IMG/VR virus record: IMGVR_UViG_3300017751_000187
Location: 1-26,238 of that record
Length of the DNA: 26,238 nucleotides
Strand: one strand, 5' to 3'
From: a virus
The translations under genes and the position numbers were made by a program. Below the pieces are notes generated by a model that saw nothing but the letters and a program-made list of their open reading frames with translations, did no database searches and had not been told where the DNA came from. Each line of letters starts with the position of its first letter. Position 1 is the stretch's first letter. This document shows positions 1-5,142 of the stretch, piece after piece.

Positions 1-201
1 CATTGTGCCATATCCTTTACGGCGAGTTAATTTAGCAATACGTTTAGCGTCTTCACTAGACATTATTTGTATTGAGTTACCTGTTTTGTGATTAATTACT
101 GGTGCACAACCATACGCTTCGACTGAAGAGCAGGAGACACATACTTTGAAGCCGAGACGTAGTCGACCTTCTGGGATTTGTTTATTACATTTACATTTCA
201 T
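1..201 (-). CDS. Cys-rich zinc-ribbon-like small protein, partial
   Basis: Translated by hand; it starts at the ATG at 201-199 and runs off the left edge, so the C-terminus is missing. The start reads MKCKCNKQIPEGRLRLGF, followed by KVCVSCS. The C-x-C (residues 3 and 5) and C-x2-C (about 21 and 24) pairs could bind one zinc ion, as in DksA/TraR-like or ribbon proteins. The later part is basic (TRRKGYGTM). A bipartite promoter-like motif (208-229) sits six bases before the ATG. No function is claimed; a small DNA-, RNA- or RNA-polymerase-binding protein is one possibility. The gene call is supported by the sensible reading frame and the upstream motif. Confidence 0.6.
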   Translation of the reverse strand, partial: MKCKCNKQIPEGRLRLGFKVCVSCSSVEAYGCAPVINHKTGNSIQIMSSEDAKRIAKLTRRKGYGTM

Positions 202-207
202 ATATAT

Positions 208-229
208 ATTATCCTACTTTATTCGTATT
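208..229 (-). promoter_or_regulatory. Bipartite promoter-like motif, copy 1
   Basis: On the minus strand this reads AATACGA, nine bases, GATAAT, then six bases to the ATG of the Cys-rich gene at 201. It is one of six copies with identical spacing in the first 2.2 kb. GATAAT resembles a bacterial -10 box. If so, transcription would start at or next to the start codon, giving a leaderless or near-leaderless mRNA. That it is a promoter is inference from its position and orientation. Confidence 0.55.
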
Positions 230-358
230 TGTTTTGTGTTTTGCCTTTCTTGTATACTTCTTTTTATTCTTATGTATCTTAGACTTATAAGGCAAATGTC
301 CTAGTTCCTGATCTACTTCACGCCTGATCTTACTCTTCTGTTTGTTATTTAGTTTCAT
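209..358 (-). CDS. Very basic 49-residue hypothetical protein
   Basis: This short gene was read by hand. The start codon at 358-356 overlaps the stop of the upstream gene by one base (TAATG), which suggests translational coupling. The protein begins MKLNNKQKSKIRREVDQELG and ends in a lysine/arginine/threonine-rich tail (…YTRKAKHKTNTNKVG). It is strongly cationic with no hydrophobic segment, so nucleic-acid binding is plausible but unproven. Its stop codon lies inside the promoter-like motif of the following gene. I do not recognise the family. The overlap and the lack of a competing frame are the main support. Confidence 0.5.
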   Translation of the reverse strand: MKLNNKQKSKIRREVDQELGHLPYKSKIHKNKKKYTRKAKHKTNTNKVG

Positions 359-624
359 TAGTCTAACCCATCTCTGTGACCACCTAAGTGACCTGTGAAG
401 TGTGTTTTATCTGCTTTCACCATTGCACCGATACAAGCCGCTAACCTTTCCGCTTCAGGGCATGGCTCTTTTATCTCTTCAAATTGCTTTTCTAATTCTA
501 GATCGTTGAGTAAATCGTTGATTTTATCAGCGTGAATATAACCTAAATGATATTCTTTACCATATTTCTCTGTATATATCGAGTAAACCGTGTTACCTGA
601 GTATGTTTGTAGTTTTATTTTCAT
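358..624 (-). CDS. Hypothetical protein, 88 residues
   Basis: A small soluble protein of unknown function. The first half is rich in Tyr and charged residues (MKIKLQTYSGNTVYSIYTEK). The middle is an acidic helix-like stretch around LNDLELEKQFEEIKEP. The C-terminus carries CPEAERLAACIGAMVKAD and a His/Gly-rich end (HFTGHLGGHRDGLD). No catalytic motif or membrane segment is visible. It lies one base downstream of the secreted-protein gene's stop and overlaps the next small gene by one base, so the three form a tight leftward operon. The function is not recognised. Confidence 0.6.
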   Translation of the reverse strand: MKIKLQTYSGNTVYSIYTEKYGKEYHLGYIHADKINDLLNDLELEKQFEEIKEPCPEAERLAACIGAMVKADKTHFTGHLGGHRDGLD

Positions 625-625
625 A

Positions 626-907
626 TTAGTTTTCTTTTATTTCATTAAATCTTTTAGCGTATAAATCTGACATTATATCTCTATTCTTTGACTTGATCGC
701 TAACACTTGGTTGATATAGTACATACCTTTTTCGTCTGTTAGAAAACCATAGTACATATCCATTCTTATAGCGTCTATAATATCGTCTATTTGATACTCG
801 ATCGACTTGAATGTCTCCACTTCTTTCTCGTATTTATCGTTTACACATTGAGCATAGCTCATTCCCGCAATTAATAGTGCTGCTACACTCATAGTTATTT
901 TCTTCAT
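626..907 (-). CDS. Small secreted protein with Sec signal peptide
   Basis: The first 20 residues form a textbook Sec signal: MKKITMSV, a hydrophobic core AALLIAG, then MSYA before QC. Signal peptidase I cleavage after Ala19 is likely. The residue set before Cys is not a convincing lipobox, so a lipoprotein is less likely. The mature part (about 73 residues) is helical, charged and Tyr/Met-rich (around DDIIDAIRMDMYYGF), with no recognised domain. A phage product sent to the periplasm among small early genes could act in host takeover or superinfection exclusion, but that is inference. It is the third gene of a leftward cluster whose likely promoter is the motif at 1056-1077. Confidence 0.65.
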   Translation of the reverse strand: MKKITMSVAALLIAGMSYAQCVNDKYEKEVETFKSIEYQIDDIIDAIRMDMYYGFLTDEKGMYYINQVLAIKSKNRDIMSDLYAKRFNEIKEN

Positions 908-917
908 ATTATTTATT

Positions 918-1049
918 TTAAGCGTATGATACTTTAGCGAATATCCACTCGTAGCAAGTCTTTCTATCCTCGTGAGAGAAAACGATCTTGTTAGTGTGAT
1001 TTGTAGTCACTGTCCATATTTTGTATTTATTGTTATATATTATTCTCAT
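918..1049 (-). CDS. Hypothetical protein, 43 residues
   Basis: This short gene was read by hand from the ATG at 1049-1047 to the TAA at 920-918. The product starts MRIIYNNKYKIWTV and continues with KIVFSHEDRKTCYEWIFAKV; a beta-strand-rich start followed by a helix is plausible. It fills what would otherwise be a gap between two leftward genes. It also begins exactly six bases after the GATAAT of a promoter-like motif, the same spacing seen for the gene at 201. That placement is the best evidence that it is real. The family is not recognised. Confidence 0.5.
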   Translation of the reverse strand: MRIIYNNKYKIWTVTTNHTNKIVFSHEDRKTCYEWIFAKVSYA

Positions 1050-1055
1050 ATTATT

Positions 1056-1077
1056 ATTATCTTACTATATTCGTATT
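1056..1077 (-). promoter_or_regulatory. Bipartite promoter-like motif, copy 2
   Basis: Minus strand: AATACGA, nine bases, GATAAT, then AATAAT and the ATG of the 43-residue gene. Spacing within the motif and to the ATG matches copy 1 exactly, although the nine spacer bases and surrounding sequence differ. It would drive the cluster running from 1049 down to 209. Confidence 0.55.
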
Positions 1078-1086
1078 GATATTGTA

Positions 1087-1356
1087 TTATTTTACTATTA
1101 ATTCATATTCACCTGAGTTAAACTCTTTAAGCTCACTTACTCTTAAGAAAGGATTTTCTTCGTGACTACTAAAAGAACAGTAGCCATCTGGTCCACTTCT
1201 TAATACTTTGACTTCACCATAACCTTCCCACCAAGGATTGTTATTATAGTCTACTATTATTTGTTTTACTTCTGGTGTTTTAGAGTGATCGAAGTTAAAC
1301 CAAGCAGTCTTTAGTGCTTCTCTGTGTGCTCTCACTTTATCTATATTTTTTGACAT
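1087..1356 (-). CDS. Hypothetical protein, 89 residues
   Basis: A soluble orphan. The N-terminal third is a charged helix (MSKNIDKVRAHREALKTAWF). The middle has a Trp/Asn-rich motif (NNNPWWEGYGEVKVL), followed by SGPDGYCSFSSHEENPFLRV. It ends in a short strand, GEYELIVK. There is no signal peptide, membrane segment or recognised catalytic motif. It lies downstream of the tRNA-like element, with only 27 bases between them, and has no copy of the promoter motif of its own. It is probably co-transcribed from the motif at 1828-1849 through the gene at 1522-1773. Confidence 0.55.
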   Translation of the reverse strand: MSKNIDKVRAHREALKTAWFNFDHSKTPEVKQIIVDYNNNPWWEGYGEVKVLRSGPDGYCSFSSHEENPFLRVSELKEFNSGEYELIVK

Positions 1357-1383
1357 AGTTATATATTTTATTATTAAACATTA

Positions 1384-1437
1384 GTTGTAGTATGAGAATC
1401 GAACTCACATACCTCGGCGGTATTACCATTACTACAG
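1384..1437 (-). other. Truncated tRNA-like element (T-arm plus acceptor)
   Basis: Minus strand. A clear T-arm is visible: stem GTGAG/CTCAT with a seven-base TTCGATT loop (1408-1392). It is followed by a 3' acceptor strand ACTACAA and a C. An upstream CTGTAGT (1437-1431) pairs with six of those seven bases. Only 22 bases lie between acceptor and T-arm, about half the normal number, so normal D and anticodon arms cannot both fit; ATACC/GGTAT could form one short stem. TTGGAGT at 1447-1441 is an alternative 5' acceptor, also with one mismatch. CCA is not encoded. It could be a decayed tRNA, an attachment-site remnant or a tRNA mimic. The rest of the gene-free stretch 1357-1521 holds one more short inverted repeat (AGTGG/CCACT near 1471-1495) and nothing else I can name. 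Confidence 0.4.
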
Positions 1438-1521
1438 TGTACTCCAAATACTTGGTCATTCATATTTTATAGTGGGAAACGTACTCAACTACCACTTTTG
1501 GCTCAAGAAAATTACTTACTA

Positions 1522-1773
1522 TTATTCAGTAATTGTTTGAAGATTTCTACAGAATGCTGGTACTGCATTTGAGTTAGTATAACTTTTATACTTTTGAAAA
1601 CAATTCATTGACTCGAATTTTTCTTTATGAGTATTATATACTTCATCATGATTATAAGAAACAACTTCTTGTTTTTTATTAGTGAAAGTAATTACAGTAT
1701 TTTTACCGATTAATGACTTTCTGATTACAAATCTTTTAGTTTTAAGTTCTTCAACTTTGTTTAACTTTGACAT
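1522..1773 (-). CDS. Hypothetical protein, 83 residues
   Basis: A basic, soluble orphan and the first gene leftward from the divergent control region. It starts with a charged helix (MSKLNKVEELKTKRFVIRKS), has a strand-rich centre (KNTVITFTNKKQEVVSY) and ends with two Cys residues (NCFQKYK and PAFCRNLQ). No recognised domain. A 54-base, very AT-rich leader separates the ATG from the GATAAT of the motif at 1828-1849, so this gene, unlike those at 201 and 1049, should have an ordinary 5' leader. The likely early timing is inferred from small size and position only. Confidence 0.5.
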   Translation of the reverse strand: MSKLNKVEELKTKRFVIRKSLIGKNTVITFTNKKQEVVSYNHDEVYNTHKEKFESMNCFQKYKSYTNSNAVPAFCRNLQTITE

Positions 1774-1827
1774 AATTTATTTATTTAGTTATTATTAATT
1801 TATTTTATTTAGTTTGTTTGTATTTAT

Positions 1828-1849
1828 ATTATCTATTGCTAGTCGTATT
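1828..1849 (-). promoter_or_regulatory. Bipartite promoter-like motif, copy 3
   Basis: Minus strand AATACGA, nine bases, GATAAT. It faces the gene starting at 1773, with a 54-base AT-rich leader between motif and ATG. Upstream context (GTC before AATACGA) resembles copy 2. Confidence 0.55.
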
Positions 1850-1956
1850 GACATTGTAAAAGTATATACTTTGTTTAGTTGTATTATTGTACACTACTGC
1901 TACTGCCCGCCGTTTCACTGTGCACAAATTATATTTGTTTTACTGTTTACATTTAT

Positions 1957-1978
1957 ATTATCATTTGTTGGTCGTATT
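1957..1978 (-). promoter_or_regulatory. Bipartite promoter-like motif, copy 4
   Basis: Minus strand AATACGA, nine bases, GATAAT, preceded by AGTA and followed by ATAAATGTAAACAG. No open frame follows within 100 bases, so it either adds a second start for the leftward transcript or has another role. The downstream GTAAACAG is shared with copy 5. Confidence 0.5.
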
Positions 1979-2043
1979 TACTGTGCAATTATTATTATTT
2001 CATTTCAATTTCGTTGTTGTTGATCGTTTCTGTTTACGTTATT

Positions 2044-2065
2044 ATTATCATTGTCGCATCGTATT
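2044..2065 (-). promoter_or_regulatory. Bipartite promoter-like motif, copy 5
   Basis: Minus strand AATACGA, nine bases, GATAAT, followed by AATAACGTAAACAG. It is the outermost leftward copy and lies 46 bases from the rightward copy, forming a divergent pair. Confidence 0.5.
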
Positions 2066-2111
2066 TAGTTTGCATTAATATAATTATATAATTATTGATC
2101 GATACAAAGTA

Positions 2112-2133
2112 AACACGAGAAAAAGATGATAAT
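2112..2133 (+). promoter_or_regulatory. Rightward promoter-like motif, copy 6
   Basis: Plus strand AACACGA (one base off AATACGA), nine bases, GATAAT, preceded by AGTA and followed by AT as in copy 4. It faces the rightward genes, leaving a leader of about 200 bases before the ATG at 2345. Because it points the opposite way from the other five yet still points toward genes, it supports the reading of this motif as a promoter. Confidence 0.5.
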
Positions 2134-2146
2134 ATCAATAGAAAGT

Positions 2147-2207
2147 CGGCGGGGGCGGCCAAAAAAAGCTGTTTTTGGTGGGGGTGGGTGGCCTTATGGA
2201 GGAGGGG
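2147..2207 (+). other. G-rich element with A/T hairpin
   Basis: Runs of G in an AT-rich genome: CGGCGGGGGCGGCC at 2147-2160, GGTGGGGGTGGGTGG at 2177-2191 and GGAGGAGGGG at 2198-2207. The second has four G tracts joined by single T bases and could form a two-layer G-quadruplex. Between the first two lies a hairpin with stem CCAAAAA/TTTTTGG (2159-2165 with 2172-2178) and a six-base loop. It would be near the 5' end of a transcript from the motif at 2112. The function is unknown; an RNA structure, replication site or packaging signal are all possible. Confidence 0.45.
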
Positions 2208-2241
2208 CTATGCAGTGCTTCTATATTTATAATAACTTTTT

Positions 2242-2288
2242 TGTGACATAAGCCTATTAACAAGGTATAGTAACAGGCAAGTGTCACA
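2242..2288. repeat. Interrupted inverted repeat
   Basis: TGTGACA (2242-2248) pairs with TGTCACA (2282-2288), and an inner GCCT (2252-2255) pairs with AGGC (2275-2278), leaving a 19-base loop. In RNA this gives a two-part hairpin in the leader of the rightward genes; in DNA it could be a dimer-binding operator. No U-run follows, so it is not a simple terminator. Confidence 0.5.
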
Positions 2289-2318
2289 CTTTATGTAAAT
2301 TATTATTTTACCGTGTAA

Positions 2319-2337
2319 TTATTAGTTTAACTAATAA
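2319..2337. repeat. Inverted repeat just before first rightward gene
   Basis: TTATTAGTT and AACTAATAA are perfect nine-base arms around a single T, ending seven bases before the ATG at 2345. The size and near-perfect symmetry fit a repressor operator. A one-base loop makes a stable RNA hairpin less likely. The binding protein is unknown; the winged-helix protein at 10940 is one candidate. Confidence 0.45.
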
Positions 2338-2344
2338 CAAGAAT

Positions 2345-2692
2345 ATGTCATTTAAAATGAAGGGTCCGTCCCTATATAGAAATACTAAGGTAACTAGTTC
2401 TGGATACAGAAGTAATAGTCCTGACGTTAACAATAAACAAAACATAATACCTGGTAACACCATATCTATGAAAGAGGAGAATGGTAAACCTCTTAAAAAA
2501 GGTTCTATAAAAGGAAAGGGAATGACAACAGGTAAAACTAAGGTAATGAAGCCTGGTAAAGATTATAAGTTTCCTGGAGATAAAGCGGTATTAGAAACTC
2601 CATTAAAAAAGAAAGACTGTAATTGTTGGGCGGGTCACAGTAGAGTTCCTGGCACGAAGCCTTGTGCTAAAGGTAGTTGTAAGAAAGACTAA
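2345..2692 (+). CDS. KMKG-tagged basic protein with Cys-rich tail
   Basis: First gene of the rightward block. It starts MSFKMKG, the tag shared with several genes downstream. The body is Lys/Gly-rich with many short KxGK patterns, contains SNSPDV (about residue 23-28) and a TPLKK motif (85-89) that resembles the S-P-x-K-Q motif of its relatives. The last 25 residues hold four cysteines (C92, C94, C107, C112) in DCNCWAG and KPCAKGSC, possibly a small zinc site. There is no hydrophobic segment and the protein looks largely disordered. The stop overlaps the next start by one base. The function is unknown; packing with virion DNA is an inference from charge and family. Confidence 0.6.
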   Translation: MSFKMKGPSLYRNTKVTSSGYRSNSPDVNNKQNIIPGNTISMKEENGKPLKKGSIKGKGMTTGKTKVMKPGKDYKFPGDKAVLETPLKKKDCNCWAGHSRVPGTKPCAKGSCKKD

Positions 2693-3108
2693 TGGCTTTT
2701 AAAATGAAGGGTTTTGTCGCTCACAATATGTATGACAAAAAGAAAGCGGAAACACATAAGGAGCATTTAGAGCTTAAGAAGAAGGGTTACACTCATTCTC
2801 CCGTTAAAAAGAAGTCTTGTTCTCCTATGAAGGCAGATGTAAAAAAAACAATAGGACCAGGTAAAAACTTTAATAAAGCAAAATCAACAGGTACTGGTGC
2901 TGAGGCTGGAGGAGGTATGACACAGAAAGGTGTTAACTCTTATAAAGCTAAAAACCCAGGTAATAATTTAAAAACAGCTGTAACTACAGATCCTTCTAAA
3001 TTAAAAAAGGGTAGTAAAGCATCTGGAAGAAGAAAATCATTTTGTGCTAGATCAGCAAGTTGGGACGGTCCTAGAGGAAAAGCTGCTAGACGTAGATGGA
3101 ATTGTTAA
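2692..3108 (+). CDS. KMKG-tagged basic protein with SFCARS…RRRWNC tail
   Basis: It starts MAFKMKGF and carries two S-P-x-K motifs, SPVKK (36-40) and SPMKA (44-48), in a lysine-rich, mostly disordered body with a Gly-rich middle (GTGAEAGGGM). The C-terminus is distinct: GRRKSFCARSASWDGPRG followed by RRRWNC at the very end. Similar SFCAR…RRW-C endings occur, from memory, in other marine phage proteins of unknown role. Two conserved Cys flank basic residues, so metal or nucleic-acid binding is possible. Its start codon overlaps the previous stop, indicating coupled translation. Confidence is good for the gene and low for the role. Confidence 0.6.
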   Translation: MAFKMKGFVAHNMYDKKKAETHKEHLELKKKGYTHSPVKKKSCSPMKADVKKTIGPGKNFNKAKSTGTGAEAGGGMTQKGVNSYKAKNPGNNLKTAVTTDPSKLKKGSKASGRRKSFCARSASWDGPRGKAARRRWNC

Positions 3109-3131
3109 ATAACATGTTAAAATAATTAAAA

Positions 3132-4460
3132 ATGGCATACAAACAAAACAGATCAATAATAGCAGGTACATCAGGGCATCGTTCAGCTTTAAAACAAAAA
3201 ATGATGATACGTGAGGGGAAGCCTTTACAGCCTTTACCACAGCAACCGGAAAAACCTATTAAGATAGGGAAAATAGATGCTAAATCTATGAAAAAGAAAG
3301 TGGGTAAACTAAACTCAAAGTCTGCTTTAAAGCAAAAAGGTGAAATAGTATACAAAGACGGCAAGAAGTTCTATAAAGCTTCTGATGGTACGCTACATAC
3401 TGGGCAGGTAAGTGACTACGAAACTGAAAAAGCTAACGATATAAAAGCTAAAAAAGCTAAAGCTAAAAAGAAAAAAGACGTTCCTTACAAAGGAGAGAGA
3501 AAACAACCTACTTACGAGGGAACTGATGAGTATAGAAAAGAAAAAGACATACCTAAAAAAGAATTTAAAGAAAGAGGTATTAAAAAAGGTAAAAAATCAC
3601 CTTTAAAACAAGCAAAAACTAAAGAAGATTACATGGCTTTAGGTTTTAGCCAAAAAGATGCTGATAAAATGATGGCTGATGGCGCTGTTTCTGGTGTTTT
3701 AGCAGGTGGAGCGATGAAAAAGAAGAAAAATATCAAAAAACAAACTCTTAATGTTAAAAAAGGCTCAGCAGCTGATAAAAAGTCTAAATTAACAGCTAGT
3801 AGATCTCCTATGAAGCAAATGGATAAGGATTTAGTTAAATCTGTTAACTCTGCTAGCAAATCTAGCGCCGACGCTTCTATTAAAATGAGCAAAAACTCTG
3901 GTGACGCTTTAACTTCTTTAGCTGGTAATGTTAGTAAAGGGTTAAAAATGGCCTCTGGTATGAAGTATAAGAAGTCACCTGCTAAGCAAACAGCTAAGCA
4001 AAAAGCAAAGTTACCTAAAACAATAGTAAATGCTATAGCTAAAAAGCAAGGTAAGTCTCCTATGAAGCAGTTAAAAGATCTTAGAAAAAAAGACAAGTAC
4101 GTAGACCTTGACAAAGGAGCTGACATGCCGGTTAAGAAAGGTGGTTTTGGACCTAGAAAAGGAAACGTTCCTAATCCTGAGTTAAAAGGAATGAATAAAA
4201 AGGTAAGGAAAAGAAAAGTAATGAATGATGGGCCTAAAACAGGCTATACTATAACTGATAAAAAAGGTACTAGAAAAGGTACAGATAATTGGACTAATCC
4301 CAAAGCTGTTAAATCTGATTTCCAAAAGAAAGTAGATGCAAAGAAAGCGGCATACGCTAAAATGACACCTGCTCAAAAGAAAGCCTCACAAGATGCTGCT
4401 AACGATAAAGCAGATAGATTTCACAAGAGAGGTAAGTACGCTGTTAAAAAATCTAAATAA
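3132..4460 (+). CDS. Large Lys-rich protein with six S-x-x-K-Q repeats
   Basis: 442 residues, extremely basic. It starts MAYKQ rather than the full KMKG tag. Six five-residue motifs are spread along it: SALKQ (18-22, 64-68), SPLKQ (156-160), SPMKQ (225-229, 309-313) and SPAKQ (282-286). Between them lie lysine runs (KAKAKKKK near 108-115). A Ser/Ala helical stretch without long hydrophobics (about 230-275) follows GFSQKDADKMMADG, which resembles a short UBA-like helix turn. It looks like a multivalent scaffold or DNA-coating protein; the S-P-x-K pattern recalls DNA-binding S-P-K-K turns of histone H1, but that is analogy only. A 22-base A/T-rich gap precedes it, and the next gene begins one base after its stop. 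Confidence 0.6.
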   Translation: MAYKQNRSIIAGTSGHRSALKQKMMIREGKPLQPLPQQPEKPIKIGKIDAKSMKKKVGKLNSKSALKQKGEIVYKDGKKFYKASDGTLHTGQVSDYETEKANDIKAKKAKAKKKKDVPYKGERKQPTYEGTDEYRKEKDIPKKEFKERGIKKGKKSPLKQAKTKEDYMALGFSQKDADKMMADGAVSGVLAGGAMKKKKNIKKQTLNVKKGSAADKKSKLTASRSPMKQMDKDLVKSVNSASKSSADASIKMSKNSGDALTSLAGNVSKGLKMASGMKYKKSPAKQTAKQKAKLPKTIVNAIAKKQGKSPMKQLKDLRKKDKYVDLDKGADMPVKKGGFGPRKGNVPNPELKGMNKKVRKRKVMNDGPKTGYTITDKKGTRKGTDNWTNPKAVKSDFQKKVDAKKAAYAKMTPAQKKASQDAANDKADRFHKRGKYAVKKSK

Positions 4461-4461
4461 C

Positions 4462-5142
4462 ATGGCATATAAAATGAAAGGTTTTGAGTATCCTGGAAAG
4501 TCTCCAGTGAAAAGTGCTGGTGCAGATGCCTTAGCTATGAGCAAGGCTAGACTTAACAATCAAGAGCATGGAAGACAAGTCAACGCACAAGCAAAGGCAG
4601 ACAACCAGCCAAACCTAAAAAAATCACCTTTTTTACAAAAACAAAAGAAACGTAGAAAAGATATTAAGGTTGATAACTCTGATGGTACTACTAGAGTAAA
4701 ACCTGTTAAAACAGTCAAGGGTTCTGATGGTAGAGTTCAAGTACAACAAATCAAGTATGCTGATGGTTCGAGTCATTTTAATAGGTATGAAGACGGTAAA
4801 ATGGTTGATCAGAACTTTATGCCAAAGAAGATGCGTAAAAAGAGAATCAAAAAGATTAGAACAAAGAGAAACACACCAAAACTGATCAAACCCCTACCAA
4901 TGCCAGATTTTCCTGAACAAGAGGTAGTATTGGATGCTGAAGATCAAGCGGAATACGATAGAAGAGAAGAGCTAGCTAATAAAAAGAAAGCAGCCGCTGA
5001 AAGAAAGAAAAACCGTCCAGTTACTAAAAAAGTAACCGACGCTGTTAAAAATGTAGTTAGTAAGATACCAAAAATAAAAAGACGTCCAAGGGGTAGAACT
5101 GTTAAAAACCTAGTTACTGGTAAAAATAATAAACTAAGATAA
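4462..5142 (+). CDS. KMKG/SPVK-tagged basic protein
   Basis: I place the start at the ATG at 4462, one base after the preceding stop. An upstream in-frame ATG at 4393 would add 23 residues that overlap the previous gene and hide the conserved MAYKMKGFEYPGKSPVK start. The start is nearly identical to those of the proteins at 11732 and 12033. A second SPFLQKQ follows at about residue 55. The middle (DGTTRVKPVKTVKGSDGR, then YADGSSHFNRYEDGKMVD) looks like beta-hairpin repeats, as in MORN- or WG-like segments. The C-terminal half is helical and very basic. 226 residues. The stop overlaps the next start by one base. Confidence 0.6.
   Translation: MAYKMKGFEYPGKSPVKSAGADALAMSKARLNNQEHGRQVNAQAKADNQPNLKKSPFLQKQKKRRKDIKVDNSDGTTRVKPVKTVKGSDGRVQVQQIKYADGSSHFNRYEDGKMVDQNFMPKKMRKKRIKKIRTKRNTPKLIKPLPMPDFPEQEVVLDAEDQAEYDRREELANKKKAAAERKKNRPVTKKVTDAVKNVVSKIPKIKRRPRGRTVKNLVTGKNNKLR

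Larger units (their letters stand above)
1774..2344. promoter_or_regulatory. Gene-free divergent control region
   Basis: This stretch of 571 bases separates the leftward small genes from the rightward late genes. The left part is AT-rich and carries three leftward promoter-like motifs (1828-1849, 1957-1978, 2044-2065). A rightward copy follows at 2112-2133. After it come a G-rich element with a hairpin (2147-2207) and two inverted repeats (2242-2288 and 2319-2337) before the first rightward ATG at 2345. Open frames through 1814-2091 are Tyr/Ile/Phe-rich low-complexity readings and are not called as genes. Confidence 0.6.

Noticed and set aside
1996-2017. A possible seventh promoter-like copy (TATTTC-N9-TCGTTGT on the plus strand)
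   Set aside because: Both boxes deviate and no gene starts downstream; AT-rich sequence will give such near-matches by chance.
1814-2091. Three overlapping rightward open frames of 63-70 residues
   Set aside because: They overlap one another, are low-complexity Tyr/Ile/Phe/Val-rich, and run through the promoter-like motifs, so they look like chance frames in AT-rich control DNA.
3629-4126. Leftward 165-residue frame with hydrophobic content
   Set aside because: It is the antisense of the Lys-rich gene at 3132, whose Lys codons read as Phe/Leu on the other strand; no promoter or ATG context supports it.
4393-4461. Upstream ATG extension of the KMKG protein at 4462
   Set aside because: It overlaps the previous gene by 68 bases and pushes the conserved MAYKMKG start 23 residues inward; the tag is at or near residue 1 in all relatives.
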